Source of the DNA: Enoplolaimus lenunculus
Taxonomy: Eukaryota; Nematoda; Enoplea; Enoplida; Thoracostomopsidae
Length of the DNA: 64,000 bases
Direction of reading: 5' to 3'
NCBI GenBank assembly: GCA_030248215.1
Contig: JASANG010002508.1
Location: 1-64,000, forward strand
The notes beneath the pieces were generated by a model. It was not told the origin of the DNA. It saw only the letters and a list, made by a program, of their open reading frames with translations, and did not search any database. Positions within the stretch are counted from its first letter, which is position 1. Each line of letters opens with the position of its first letter. The position numbers and the translations under genes were made by a program. Below are positions 10,864 to 24,700 of this stretch, in pieces.

Positions 10864-12783
10864 GTTTCCACTGCAATGATTAAGACAAATACTCATACAT
10901 TTTAAGATATTAATTTATTAAAAGGCACAAAATAAATTTGAAAATTTACACATTTTTTAACATAACTAAAAGGTTTTTCTGTAGAGAAATTTAAAATTTT
11001 TCCAATTATTTTAAGACAATTTGCGATGTTTGATGTATGGAATAATATTACAACTTGAAGTTCGTTATTTATGTCCAGACGTATATTATTTATTACATTA
11101 ATATGTAAAAAACATTAATTATTTGAATTGTAATAGAAATTATGACTTAAAATTGTGGATAAAATGTAAGCATTTTACAATACTTTTACCGAAAAGCGAT
11201 ATATTTCTTTTATAATTTTAAGACATAATTTCGAATGCATGTATACTTATAATAGCGAAATTAACTTGTTTTTCAATCTAATTTTGCCGTAAAACCTCTT
11301 ATAAGACCAAAACATAGCGCTCAAACCGCGAAATTATACAAGTTTTTTAATAAAAATAACTTTCAATTTTAAACATAATAGTGTATTTGCGAAAAAAATA
11401 TAAATTAACAAATAAAATATGTCCGAAATTTCGTTCCGCTACAGATTCCTGACTAACAAAGCTGGAAGCGTATAGATGAGAGAATACTGCCGGGCAAACA
11501 ATTTCAGGGGCGGTCTGAATTCAAATATTAGTACGACTAGAGTTTAAAACGTCTCTTTGAAGTTTGAACGGAACAAGTTTGCAGTTGTATTCTGTAGTGG
11601 CAACGCAAAAAATAGTTTTCGCAGCAAAACAAAAAATTTGATTACAATATAATTATATGAACATATATAATATATTTATTTATTTATTTATTTGTTTATT
11701 CATTTATTTATTTATTTATTTATTATATAACATATTTTAAAATGTTGCTGAATTAGCAAATCGTTGACAAAACAAAGAAATTATTTCAAAAGAAAAATAC
11801 TGATCTGAATTAATTACTAAAATTGTATAGATATTTTGAAATGATTGCGTATAAACTAGCGCTGTTTATTGAAATAATGCTTACATACAATATAAAGTGT
11901 TGTTAGTCAGCGGACTTTGCGCAATGCGCAAAAGTTCGCGAACGCACAACAATCTAAATGCAAATTTTCTTTTTATAGAATAATCAGATTTATGTTTTAA
12001 AAATATGAGCAAGTTCTCACGTCTTGTAACTTCGTTTTGATTAGAGTCGTTACTGTGTTCTTTTAGTTATTGCTTCATTGATGACCAGTGGTTATGTATA
12101 ATTAAATTTATATTAATTTTTTAGCCTATTTAACAATATCCAATATCACAAGATGCCGCCGTATAATTCAAATAAGATTAATTATTTTAGCTTGAACCTA
12201 ATTCTGAAACGTTGGCATGCAGTTTAGGTTGTTTTGTAACCAATTATTTAATCCTATTAATATCACCTTTACATGCACAGTTGTTTACTCTTACTACAGC
12301 TATACCGCCATCATCAATTCTTGCCCTATATATTCTCGAATGTGCGTAGCAACTATCACCAGCTGTTGATATAGTCATTAAATTTCGGAACTCTCGAATG
12401 GAGAGCTTCAAGGTTCGCTGCGTTTTTTGCACTTTTTCGTCACATTGATGCCAAAGCTTTCAGATCAGCAAATGCTTCAATTCGCCCGTTTGTCGGTGTT
12501 ACGCGCATTTGAGAACACAACTTACAAGTGTTGGATAAGGTACCCTTTCGGTAAGGGATGGCCCGTGATCCGAATACGATCCAATAGTGTGGAATGCGCT
12601 TGTTGTTTTGGTTTTGTGGCCTTGTTTACGCGTAGGCGTAACGATTGTTTCACCGTTTAATAACTGAGGTTTTTTGCTTGAAAAGACGCTGTTTTGGTTA
12701 CTATTAAGTAAAACTTGATTTAAACCAGCTTGCTGTGAATCACGAAATACACTTAGAATCAGTTCAGTTTTCGTTGTTTTAAA
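10864..12783. promoter_or_regulatory. AT-rich divergent intergenic region
   Basis: This 1.9 kb separates the head-to-head starts of the DUF268 gene (minus, ATG at 10863) and the kringle-DEG/ENaC gene (plus, ATG at 12784), so both promoters are presumably here. It is very AT-rich. It holds a TTTA microsatellite at about 11668-11730 and a repeat with ATTCTCGAATGTGCGTAGCA at about 12335, whose relatives lie near 10130, 38975 and 42230. No TATA box or other element is placed with confidence. Confidence 0.5.
11668..11730. repeat. TTTA microsatellite
   Basis: About fourteen imperfect TTTA units interrupted by TTTG and TTCA. Confidence 0.9.
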
Positions 12784-15700
12784 ATGATAAATAATCTATT
12801 AAAATTGCTAACTTCCATTGTGTTATCAACGCTTGGAGCAAGTAAGTGAAATAAAACATTTTTGCAACGCCATGATACTATGAAGCTGTATTTTAAATAA
12901 TAAGAAGTACCTATTAACCCTCAACGGCCCGGCAAAATTTTCACCTTAATCAGCCCAACGGTCTACATATGTAGATAACACAACTAGCGTTAGTTTTGGC
13001 TTATCTCAGGGTGCTCTCCTCCTTTAACTGGCTTGAGACAGTCAGAACTAGTGTTCTGGCGGAGTTCCACCCGCTCCCCGTCCAGCCTCCCACTGCGGGC
13101 GCGTTGTCCAGTTAAGCACAGTCGTTGCACGTTATGGTGCGATTCATGTGGTCCTTGCACACTCGTTTTCCACATGACGAACAGCTCAATCTCGTAGATT
13201 TGCGACAACTTGTGACCTGACATTTGGTCGGTTTACCAGATGTAGAAGGTTCGTTTCGCTTTTGAGGCAGCCCGTAAGCCATAAATGAATCCTTTGATTT
13301 TGCGTAAATTTTTTCACTACTGTAACGTTTGGTCATATTGTCTTGCGCTAGTTGTTCGGCTACTTTTTTCATGAAAACATTGCGTGACTTTTGATATCCG
13401 TTCAGTTTCATGACAATGAATGCGTTGTGCAACGCAATATCAATCATATTGAAAAAGCAGACTAGAGGATAACGATTCGTTTTGCGTTTGCAGGTAAAAT
13501 CATCAATGCAAGAGTCCATTACATCAACCCCGCCTTTTCCCAAATTATAATCCAAGATAACTGCTGGTTTTTTGTCCTCTCTGCTGGTGCAAACTTCGTT
13601 TTTCACATGAACTGAACTTAGTAATAGCACATTTTTATTTTTCTTTGGACAATAAGACGCCAACATTATGCGGTTATTGTGGTCCCATAAAAATCGGGTG
13701 CTATAGACCTCTTGTTCTTTTGTTGACTTTAGCACCGGAGGTACGCTGCGGCGATTTGCCATTATTGTGCCTGTGCACGTTAGCCCACTTTGTAATAGGT
13801 CCACAGCCAATTCATGGGATGTGAAATAGCGGTCCATGAAAATGTTTCGCTGAGTGTTACAGTATGGTTGAATAAGATCCATTACGATGCGTTTAGCAAG
13901 CCCTACGGCCCGTTCGCCTTCACGCCCTGTATAAATATTTCCTTTTAGGGCATATCCATTCCGAGCATCGCAAAGCCAGAATATTTTTACGCCGTACTTA
14001 GCAGGTTTCGCCGGCATGTACGCTCGCCCCGGTGCCTATCCTCTATACCCGTAGAGCTGTTCATCTACTGTAAGTGATTCGGACGGTATATAATGAAGAC
14101 GTAAGTTGGACTGAAATAGGTCCCAAACATCTCGTATAGCAGCCATTTTGTCACTTTTTTGACGCTCCCGGCGAGTCAGTTTGTTGTCGAATGTTACATT
14201 TTCCAGCAACTGTTTCATTCTGTTTTTTGACAGCGCGCAGCGGTAAAAGGGCCTGCTGTCGTTTTTGGTGAATAGTGAAGCCACTGGAGACATGTTATCG
14301 CGATCTGCACCAGCTCTGCTTACCACCCCAAGCCAAGCTTTCAGCTCGCACATTGGTAGCGTTGAAAAATTGCGCGCCCGCAGTCGCCTACTAGTGAGTC
14401 GCTGAATTGTATGTAAAATGGGCTCGTTTATATAAAGATAAAATGCTTGTGACTCTGTTGTAGGGTTTACTGCAGTGCCTTCGCGAAAGCGAATTATATT
14501 TCTAGCTAACACACGGACAGGCGGTGTTGTAGAATGCCACTCAACACCCGTCGCTGACAAAAACACATTACTTCCACTAGAAGTCTCGTCCATATCGCTC
14601 AACTCACTACTAGATGCGTCCGATTGTTTTTGTAATTCACCATCACTATCTTGCTCATAAATAGCAGTCTCTTCACTACTGCATTGACCTAACTCAACTG
14701 ATTCTGAGTCGTCATTTGAACTATTGTCGTCCGGTTTGTCATCTTTTGTCTCTGAATCACTTGGTTCTAATACACGTCGTACGACCTCAGTCAAAGATAA
14801 TTTATGCAAACCTGACATTTCCCTGACTTTACCTCACCATACAAAACCGTGTGTAAGAACAAAACGTTCCAATTCTTGTCAAAACTCAAACTATGATCAA
14901 ATCAACATCTGTCTACATATGTAGACGGTCGGGTTATATAGGTATATGACTCACTGTACAGCAAACTTTTGTTCCCACAAAGCTATAAGTTTTTTATACT
15001 ACTATAACAGAATAATTATCGATGGAAATTAAACAATAGATTCTTAACTATAGCACCTGCCGAACAATCAATTGTCGAACTGGTTATGTCTACATATGTA
15101 GACTGTCGGGCCATTGAGGGTTAAAGAATGAAGATTTCAGCTTTACACTCCTGTAGTATAGAGATTTTTCTCTTATAAATTTAACTAATGTTCTGAAAAC
15201 GTTTCGTAATAAATCGGTTAAATCTTAATGCACGCTATACTTAACGCCCCATAGCAAATGTAAGGAGATTTTTAACATACGTTTTCAAATTTTTAATTTT
15301 TTCTTCTCGGCAACTAAAGATTCAAAATTGACAACAAGATGCTAGCAAATAACAAAATCATGGAACATTTTGATAACAAAATTGCCTTAACAGTGGCGAA
15401 TAATTTTTCTTAGAGCGGGGCCGAAATCTAAGGCATATCGCTGAGTTCCTTATATAGACATTAGTATACTGTATTGACCCGAATAAGACGGGGAGGGGTA
15501 ATAAGAGGGGGGTTCCCGTTTTGCGTACCAATCGATAAGAGTCCGTATCCCTAATAAGGGTCCGTAAGCGGATAGAGTCCCTAAATCCTAATTGGAGTCC
15601 ATAACTCTCAATTATTCCCTAATTGTAGCGCATACAGGACTCCAGGCCCAAATAATTTAAGTTCGAAACTTTAAAGCGTACTTAAATCTTGAAAGTACAT

Positions 15701-18700
15701 TCCTAAGTATAACCTTGGATTGTCGCTCAAGCTATTGACACAAGATAAATACACGTTTAATTCAGCGGATAGTTGCAGTACCGGATATATAACAGTAACG
15801 CAGCATGGCGGAGCATGGGTGAAAAATAAATAAGAGTCCGTAACCGAATTACAAAAGGGGGTACGGCTCTGGAAAGGCCAAATAAATATCAGCCCCTCCC
15901 CTCTTATTCGGGTCACTACAGTACATAATTATAAACAATCAAAATAAAAATATGATACCCGAGAGGTAGTGTTATCATTAAGCGAAGCGTGCAAAAGATG
16001 CGCCAAACTTACTGCGTAGAGACGCAACTCAAGATGTTTTGTTTGTAAATTGTTAAGCTGTTTCATATGGTAACTTACCAGCGTTGCCACAATGTCCCGG
16101 ATCGCGTTGAACGTCGCTGAGCGGTATTAAAGTAGTCAAAAAGTACAGCGCAACCCTTAACCTTTCAGTTCAGACAAACGGTGCATCGCTTCTCATCCGA
16201 TCAGCTTTGCGTTCGAAAAGAATTTTGCTGAAATCCTCCGTAAATTCTATAAAAAGGTATTACATCGGTTTTTCATATAGAAGCGAGCAAATTAGAATTA
16301 AATTGTTCCATTATTTAATTTTTCTTATGTTTTTACCTTAAATAGTATATTATTAATACAAAAAGTAAAACTAAAATCTCAAAATATTTTTCGTGAAAAC
16401 TGCAAGTATTTTACAGAAAAATTAATCTGCTTATGTAAGCAAATGACGTCATTTTTAGGTGTCTGCCCTGATGGTTGGCAAGATGCTCACGAAGATTTTT
16501 CGTGCATCAAAAAGTTTCAAATACCCGAAACGCTTGAAAAGCCATGTGCACGCAGCCAAAGGCTTTACGTCAAGCATTATCTTTATAACCCGGCTGATGG
16601 TAAGTGTATTCATATATGTATAATGTCGGGAACTGAGAACCTATTTGTTTAGCTATACGGGCTAAAAGATTGTTGTTCCACACCAAAACATACGTTTTAA
16701 GGTTTTTTAACAACCAGATTGAGACAGCAAATTTTTTATTTTGAACTTTTTAAAAATAAGCGTATAAAACTACACGTCTAAGTCCAAATTTATGTTTGTC
16801 CTATGCCTAAGACTATTAAGCTTAAGTATAAGCCAAAGTGAGTCAAACAATTACTCTTGGTTAATATTGTTCTCGTGATAATTCAGTTTACTCAGCGCAT
16901 GGCTTGCTCGACCGGGACGACACTCCAGGAGCGTCATACTCTCGTCTGTTAATTTTTACAAATCGAGGGGGGGTTGGCGAACGATGTTTGTTCGACGAAG
17001 AGGTTTTTGAAAAACGTGTAGCTGCTGAAATTCCTACTACACGCTGCGTTTTATGGCGAGATATGTTGTCAAATGGAAATATCTCCCCGCAAGATTTGGC
17101 TTCAATTTCGTATTGTGAAGATTCCTCTCAGTCCGAAGAACTGTGTGAAATCCCGGTGTTTGATTATTGTGATGATGGTAAAACAATGAGATTAGCTTAT
17201 GATCGGGTTCAGGCTTAAGTTTAGGCTTTGGCTTCAGTCTGGGCTTGCGTTTAAGGTTCGCCGTACGGTTCAGACTTTAAACTAAGTTTAGTTTTTTGCC
17301 CAATGTATACATCAAAGCCGTTACTGTAGTATATATACGCTTGTCTTAGCGTAACCTTAACCCTAACTAAGCAAAAAGTAGTCTAAAGCTTAACTTTACT
17401 CTATTGCAGTTCCGCGGAAAAACGGTTCGTCGCTGAGCTATACATGGGACAACATTTTTCGGAATTATAAAGTGTCTTTTCCTATAAAAGTAGAAGACAT
17501 CCAGAAATTGCTCCCCTAATTGAAAGTATTAATGTAAAACCTGTCGTAAACTGGAACAATTTCTCTATTCCCATTGTTGCCAATACTAAAACTTCAACCG
17601 TCTTAAAGTTATTTATGATTTCAGATCTTTGCTACGACGTCGTTCAAAACTGCGTCAGTGGAACTGTTTGGAATGGTGACATTGGGTGTTTTGGCGAAAA
17701 CGAATATTTTGGAATGAAAACAACAACAAAACAAGGTTTGAAGTGTGAAAGTTGGCAGGCTGCAGGGGCGTATGACGTAACGGCATTTCCATACACCGAT
17801 AATTACTGCAATGGATACACGGCAGGTGAAGAAGGTCCATGGTGCTTCGTGAATCATGCAATCATCAAACGACAAAGCTGCTATGAATGGTGCAGTAGTG
17901 AGAATTTGGTTTTTAACCCCTTTTCGCTAAGAGTACGATTTGTATTTTACAAAAGTGTACGTTTGATCTGTATTTTACAATAATGCGATATTCACACGTA
18001 CAAGTTTTTCTCAAAAACAAAACTTTCTTAACCTGCACAAGAAAAACAAATAAAAATAATAAGTATCATGTGCCTAAAGATATGGTGGGAGATAGAATTA
18101 ATTAAAGATTTGTATGGACAATTAATTCAACGCGTTTTGCAAAATTTATAACGCGAAATTCTTTTTTTGTTTTTTGTTTAAGCCGTGTAGCTCGTTTTGA
18201 ATACGCGCGAGGTAAAAAACGTTTCAGGGAGTGGATGCAGGAGGTTTGCATTTACAAGCGGGGTTAAAACGTTTTAGAAAGCTTTTTCAAGGGGGACTGT
18301 TTACTTTTGTATCCGCTTGGAAAACGTATCCATTCTTGATAGCAATAAAAATGTACCGTGCCAGTTGTGATCAAATTAACAAATAAATTTTGAAATTTAA
18401 TTTTTTATTTTTTAACTTTTGCTAATTTTTATACTAAATTTAATTTCAGTGACTACGCAAGCACCTGTTCAACCAACAATCAAGACCCCGACAACAACAA
18501 GTAGGACAGGTAAATTTGATAATTTTTTAATTATTAGAGGTAATTCTTGCGGAACTTGCAACAGAGCACTAGCTAATCCAGAGGTGAGAAAGAGGGTAAG
18601 GTCCTTACCTTACAATTTTTCTCCACAGAAAACTTTTGGTGATAATATGATAAGGTCCCTGCCAATGGCATATAAAGAATACAGTAAAAATTGCGTTTCA

Positions 18701-21700
18701 TACCATTTGCCATGCTCACCCACCGTCAGCAATTTCAGGAACCACTACTGCAAGAGAGCCCTGTCACAAGCAGCTCATCCAAAAACTTGCACATGTGATT
18801 ACAGATTATTACAATATTTTTGTTTTAGCAGTTCCTCCAGGACCAGCGATACTTTCAACAGCTTTGAAGACTACGACAAATCGTAAGTCGTTTAATTTGT
18901 TTTTTCAGTTAGAATCAAACTTTCTGAGATATGTCTAGCATCTCTTGTGCAATATACATTTATTTCCAAAGCTACGGTCATATTTTCTATGGATATTGGC
19001 TTTGTTTTGAAACCGCAAAATAGTTTGTCCAATTAAGATTGTAGAAAGTACAAAGCTATGGGTTTATTCTAATCTTAAAATGTTTTTAGCAGAATTTAGC
19101 CAAAAACGTATGACGCGGTATTAGCTTACCATGACTTGACTCACGACTGAAACTGTGTTAAAATTTTAAAAAAGTTTTATTTAAAATGTTTTATATATAT
19201 TTTATCTTCAGCCACCAACGGATTTGAAGAACTGATCGGATCACAAATTATTGCAGCGGAAGAAGTGCTTGAAGAATTTGAAATCAAAGTAAAAAATTGT
19301 TTTTGTAAATATTAATATTATCAAATAAGCATGCATCTTCTATTTTAAGCTTACATGAAGTTAAAAAGTTGGCATTTGTCAGAACAAAATCGACTTTCCG
19401 GCAGAAAAACTCGTTTAATTTTAAGTTTTCGCAGAAATGGTTTAAATTTTCATACACCGATTTAAAAGTTGTCGTTCGCCGAAAATTCTCCTATTTTTAT
19501 GCTCATATTTGACTAAATTACGTAAGCAGTATTAATTTTGTAATATTTGCGCATTGTGTGATTATTCGACAGAAAACAATGTAGCATCAATAGTTGTTGA
19601 CAGGTTTTGGTAAATTTTAAACCAATTCATGATGAGGTTCAAAATTTAGTGTTTGAAAACCTGTGGCTATCTGGTGACAGGCGCTATACACATCTGATAA
19701 TGCAGTCACTAATTATAAATATCTGTCTACTGTAATACAGGGAGGACAGTGGATTTAGTGATTAGGATGCTTGAGCTTAGACTCATTTTTAGAATTAGAT
19801 TTTAAATTGGTCTCATATTTAGGCCTACGTTAAGATTTAGACTCAGGCTTGGGCTTAGGTTTAGGCTCAGTGACTAAGCGCTTCCAATTTGGTTTTAAAC
19901 TTTACAACTTTAGCCAGATCTCAATGAACTTTCAATCAAAACTCGTATAGTTTACGCGATGGAAACGGAACTGATGTCATTGTTCGACTCGCTGGAGCAA
20001 CTGAACACAACTTTGAATGCGTCTTGGATTGAACAGATGTTAAACCCACGCGACTTGTTCATTGTCTCCACAACTTATCCGACGTCTAAACCAAGAGTCG
20101 ATTATTATAAGTATGATTGAGGGTTGCGCTACGACGCCGACGAGCCCCGCTGGACGCCGCCGCGCGCCGCCGCATGCCGCTACGCTTTGCTAACATATAT
20201 ATACAAAATCTATTCAGTGGCGTGCAGCGGCGTCCGGCGGCGCGTGGTAAGAGTCTTGCAATTTTAAGGCAACTGAAACTTACCAAGTAAAATTAAGACA
20301 AATATAACTATGTTTTTGGCAAATGTTAAACCATTTCTCGGATGAATATTTTCAATTTTATTTGAGATCATATTTCAAGCTATGATTTCAACACCAGACT
20401 CTCGGATTACAATTTCAAGGACACCATTGTATTTCTAAGCAGCCAAAAGTTAGAACAGTTAAGTAATTGTAATGCTTTAAAACTCAATACAAAATCTGAT
20501 TCGTTGTTGGTGGATTGCGAAGCATTTGGTTGTTCAACCGGTTTGCTCATTAATCACTAACTGGTGATAATGTTAATTTTAGCATAAGAATTTTATTAGT
20601 TCTTTACTATGTACTGAAAGCATAAAAGTTATATCACAGTTGTGCGAGCAGGGGTAAATAGGAGTTCTTCGCTGTTTTGCGGTTAAAAAGTGTTGCATAT
20701 AAGCCAACACATTGAATAGAAAATGTGTTTGCTTGTATATATCAAGCGTGTAGCCAGGATTCCAGTTGAAAAGAAAATATTTAGCGACTAGCGAGCGAGA
20801 AATATTTTGACCTCAGCAGGTTATTGTACAGCGTGTAAAAGTGCGTTTCATAAGTCTTCAAAGAATTTCGGAAGAATTTATGCCCCCTATCTCTCCTTGT
20901 ATATGCGCCCCAGGTTGTTCTGTTTTGAAATATTTACTAGCATAAGATTGGCTTATTCTATTGAATTTATCTGTTTCAGCCATTTTACACCGTTCTACAG
21001 TACCCTTTACGGTGTTTGTTACACATGGAACAAATTTGGTTTGGTTGCAAACCAGATCAATTCGACAAGACTTAATCGTACGTTCCGCTGACAGGTTCAA
21101 CAAATCGTCGTTCGCCTAAAAATTTTACACGTCTTTTAAAGCCTAACTCTCGGTTTAACGAACTAAGAAAGCCTGGAGCGAGACAAAATTTTTAACAAAA
21201 ATTTAAAATAAACTCTGAATCTCAATTTATCTCTCGCCATCAAATAGATTTTGTCTATTTTTTATTAGCAACGCAAACTGTAGTGACCAGAACAAGAGGT
21301 GGAGGGTCTGATATTTATTTGGTCTTTCCAGAGCGTATCACCTGTTATTCGGTTACTAACTGTTATTTTAACCCGCCCTCCACCGCCCTTCGTTTATTAG
21401 AGATATCCGGTATCGCAACTACCCGTTGAATAAAACGTTTATGGAGTCTAGAGTAGCAAATAACACAGAAGTAACCAAAAACTTTTTGCAATAGCGTTTC
21501 CCACCAAACTTCGTTATCCACTACGATATCGTAGTAAAAATAATCAAAGAGGTCATACATTCGCCAAACTTAAGCCGTTCCTTTAAGACCCTTAAAATTT
21601 CAGGGTTCCAATTCGTTTTCAACGCGTCTGCAGACGAATATTTGCTTACAACAGACGCTCGCGGTGTTAAATTTGAAGTCGACGATGCTCGTGTTGCACC

Positions 21701-24700
21701 TTCGATTGATTTCAAAGGATATATTGTACCGAATCAAGTCAAAGTGGAAATTACCGTTTCAAGGGTAAGTTTAACCGTTTAACACAAGGGGCGACTAAGG
21801 TAGGCGCCACCGGCAGTCAAGTTGAGCTCTGTGTCACTGATAGACCACGAGACTCCGGCCGTTCTGAAAAATTTTACTATCCCCTAGAAATATTTTGGGG
21901 TAATTTGTGTAGTAATGAAAAAGTTCCACATGTCCCCCACCTCACCCTCTTGAAATCAAACACAAAGCGGTTTCATGTGAATTTTAGGATTTTTGGGCTA
22001 AAGCATCAAATTCAAATTCTTTTTTAATTTTAATTTTAGACCAAATACAGCTTGCTGAACCGGCCAGTATCACCGTGCTTAGAAGTAGTCCAAACACACA
22101 GCGATTTTAAGGCACACGAAGTTCACACGTTGTTTGATGTAAGTTTGAAATATTTGCACCCTAATGGTTTGAAATTGTCAAGATCCGATTCTCAATAAAA
22201 AATCAATATGTTTCTTATTATCCCTTTCTCAAATATGCGTATTTGCAATTTCATCTAAAATCTAATTTCAAGCTCGAATACGACGAGTTCATTTAAAAAT
22301 TTCCCACTTTTTTGCTAAGTATAGCTACATGCAAACACAATTGCTTAAAATCTACAGTTTTGCGCAAATGTAGCCCCATTTACAAACGTGTTGGCGTCAA
22401 ATAAAAGTCGATGAATAAAGGTGGCGCTATACTTTTGATGACGGTCCGGCACCGCCCGCCACCTTGCGTCACTTTGCGGTATTATACGTAAATTACTACG
22501 TTCGATAACGTATGATGACGGACGGCGACGCAGAGAAGTATAGCGTTACGATTACTGTGTTCAACTTGTAATACTGTTTAACAAACTAATGGCGGCAAAT
22601 ATTGTTTTCAAATTTAGCTGTTATTTTAAACGAACAAACTTAAATTGAACGATGTTTGCTGAGTTTAGGATTGCATTGAAGAAGAAATTTCACGTCAACT
22701 GAACGAACGTTGCGGTTGCGTTATGAATGTTAATCGACGCGGACTAAATACAACAAAATCGCCAATTTGCAGAGTAGATGGTATATATCACCTTTAACGC
22801 AACTTCATTCATTTCACGAGCACCAAATATACATTATATATAACAGAAGCTAAAAGAATTTTTGTCCTGTAGTAATAGTTAAAGATTCACTAAGAAATAA
22901 AGCATATACCGATTCTAGCAGTCAGGTTGTCCAGTTTTGATTATACGGGCCTGCTTGAGGTTTAAGCTTTAGAGTTAGAGTTACGGTAACTATGGGTGTA
23001 GCTAAGATTTTGGCTTGTGGGGGCATACAAATACTTCAAATATACAGTGTGTTAATTGTACAAAAACAGTCGCTACACACAACAACGCGTGATAAAATAC
23101 ATTTTGGTGCATTATTTACACTAAAGTGATATCGGCTTAGAACACAAAAGCACCAACAACTAATGTGTATGGGAATGTAACGCACAGGAGATCATAGTTT
23201 TTCAGAAATGAAATTTCTCCAAAACCTTCGGAGGGCCATAGCCCCTTTGCCCCTCCCCCCTCAATCTGGCTGCGCCCCTGGCAGTAACATTCAGGTTTAG
23301 GCTTTGGCAAACGCTTAGGTTCATGATTAAGTAGCTTAGCGAAGCGAGCAGACTCTTATAATTAACTTAGGCCAATAGAATTTAAATACTATGGCTTTGT
23401 TCACTATCGGATCCAGAGGAGGGCAGGGGGACGTACACCACCGTCGTAAAATTGTTTGTGATAAAATGGTAAGGTTATTACCTTACGATATTCCCGCTAG
23501 GTTCACTGGTTTCAATGTTGTGAAATTCAAGGAAAAACAGTCCTAGGCTTAAATGTAAGCCTACGCTTAAGCCCAATCCAGTGACCATACAAATGTATAT
23601 ACGGGAATTTGAAGCAGAAATCAATCTGCCAAAAACACTTTGTTAGGATTAGACTTAGGTTCTCTTTTCGAGTTCCTAACCTAACTTGGGCTCAGAAAAA
23701 GACTTTTTAGACGCTTGCTACAGTAATACATCGACTGAAGTACGAAGTTTGATCAACGATAACGCGCATGTGTATTGCATTAAAAGTTGCAAGTTAGTTA
23801 TCACTCCTTGTACTACTCAGATCTTTTTCAGAAGATTGGCTAATAATTAATAACCCACGCGAAATCAATCCAGTTATTCTTTTGCGCTGAAGTCAAGCAT
23901 GCTACCGCTATACCACGCTGCGGGGTTCCTATCGGAAGTACATTTTGTCGAAAGCGGAATCTGACGCCTGCCACGCTTTCATTGCAATGAACGAATATTT
24001 ACGCTCTATGCATGACTGACAATTCCTTTACGCACAGAAATATATACCAACAGGCATATTGGGTTAAATCGGATTAACAAGTATCAAAGAAAAGGCTTGT
24101 ACTATCGAACATTCCAGCACTGTTAAAGATAGTTTTGTATTTCGAATTGCTTAGGCTTAGATGTAGATTCAAGCTTAGAGATTGGATCTTGCTTCCGCAA
24201 GAGTTTGGTTAAGAGAGTACAGTTAGCTGCCGTTATAAGCACTTAAGAGCCGAGTTACAAACAAAAACATAGGGCCGCACATCAATGATCGGCTGAGTAT
24301 ATATATATCGCACAGAACTTTTATTAAAGATACGAAACCTTGACATGAATATAGATTTAAAAGGTTCATACTAAAATACACAGGCTTAAGAAAATTTTCA
24401 CAGGAATACATAGCTATATTATATTTTACAGTGACACGAAACTCAGTATTACTATGGATTCATTCAGTTTACTCAATTCTGGAATGATCAATAGGTAAGC
24501 ACAAATAAAGTTATATTAATTTTAAGACGTTTTTGAAGTATTTGAGATATCGATTAGTAAGTATAATCCGCTGTGGTTGGTTGGTTTTAGTATTAATAAC
24601 TCATATTAACAACAGTAGCCTATTGTTTTGACTCAGTTCTGTTTATTATATACAAATATATATAAATATATAAACATATAAATATATAATATATATGTAT

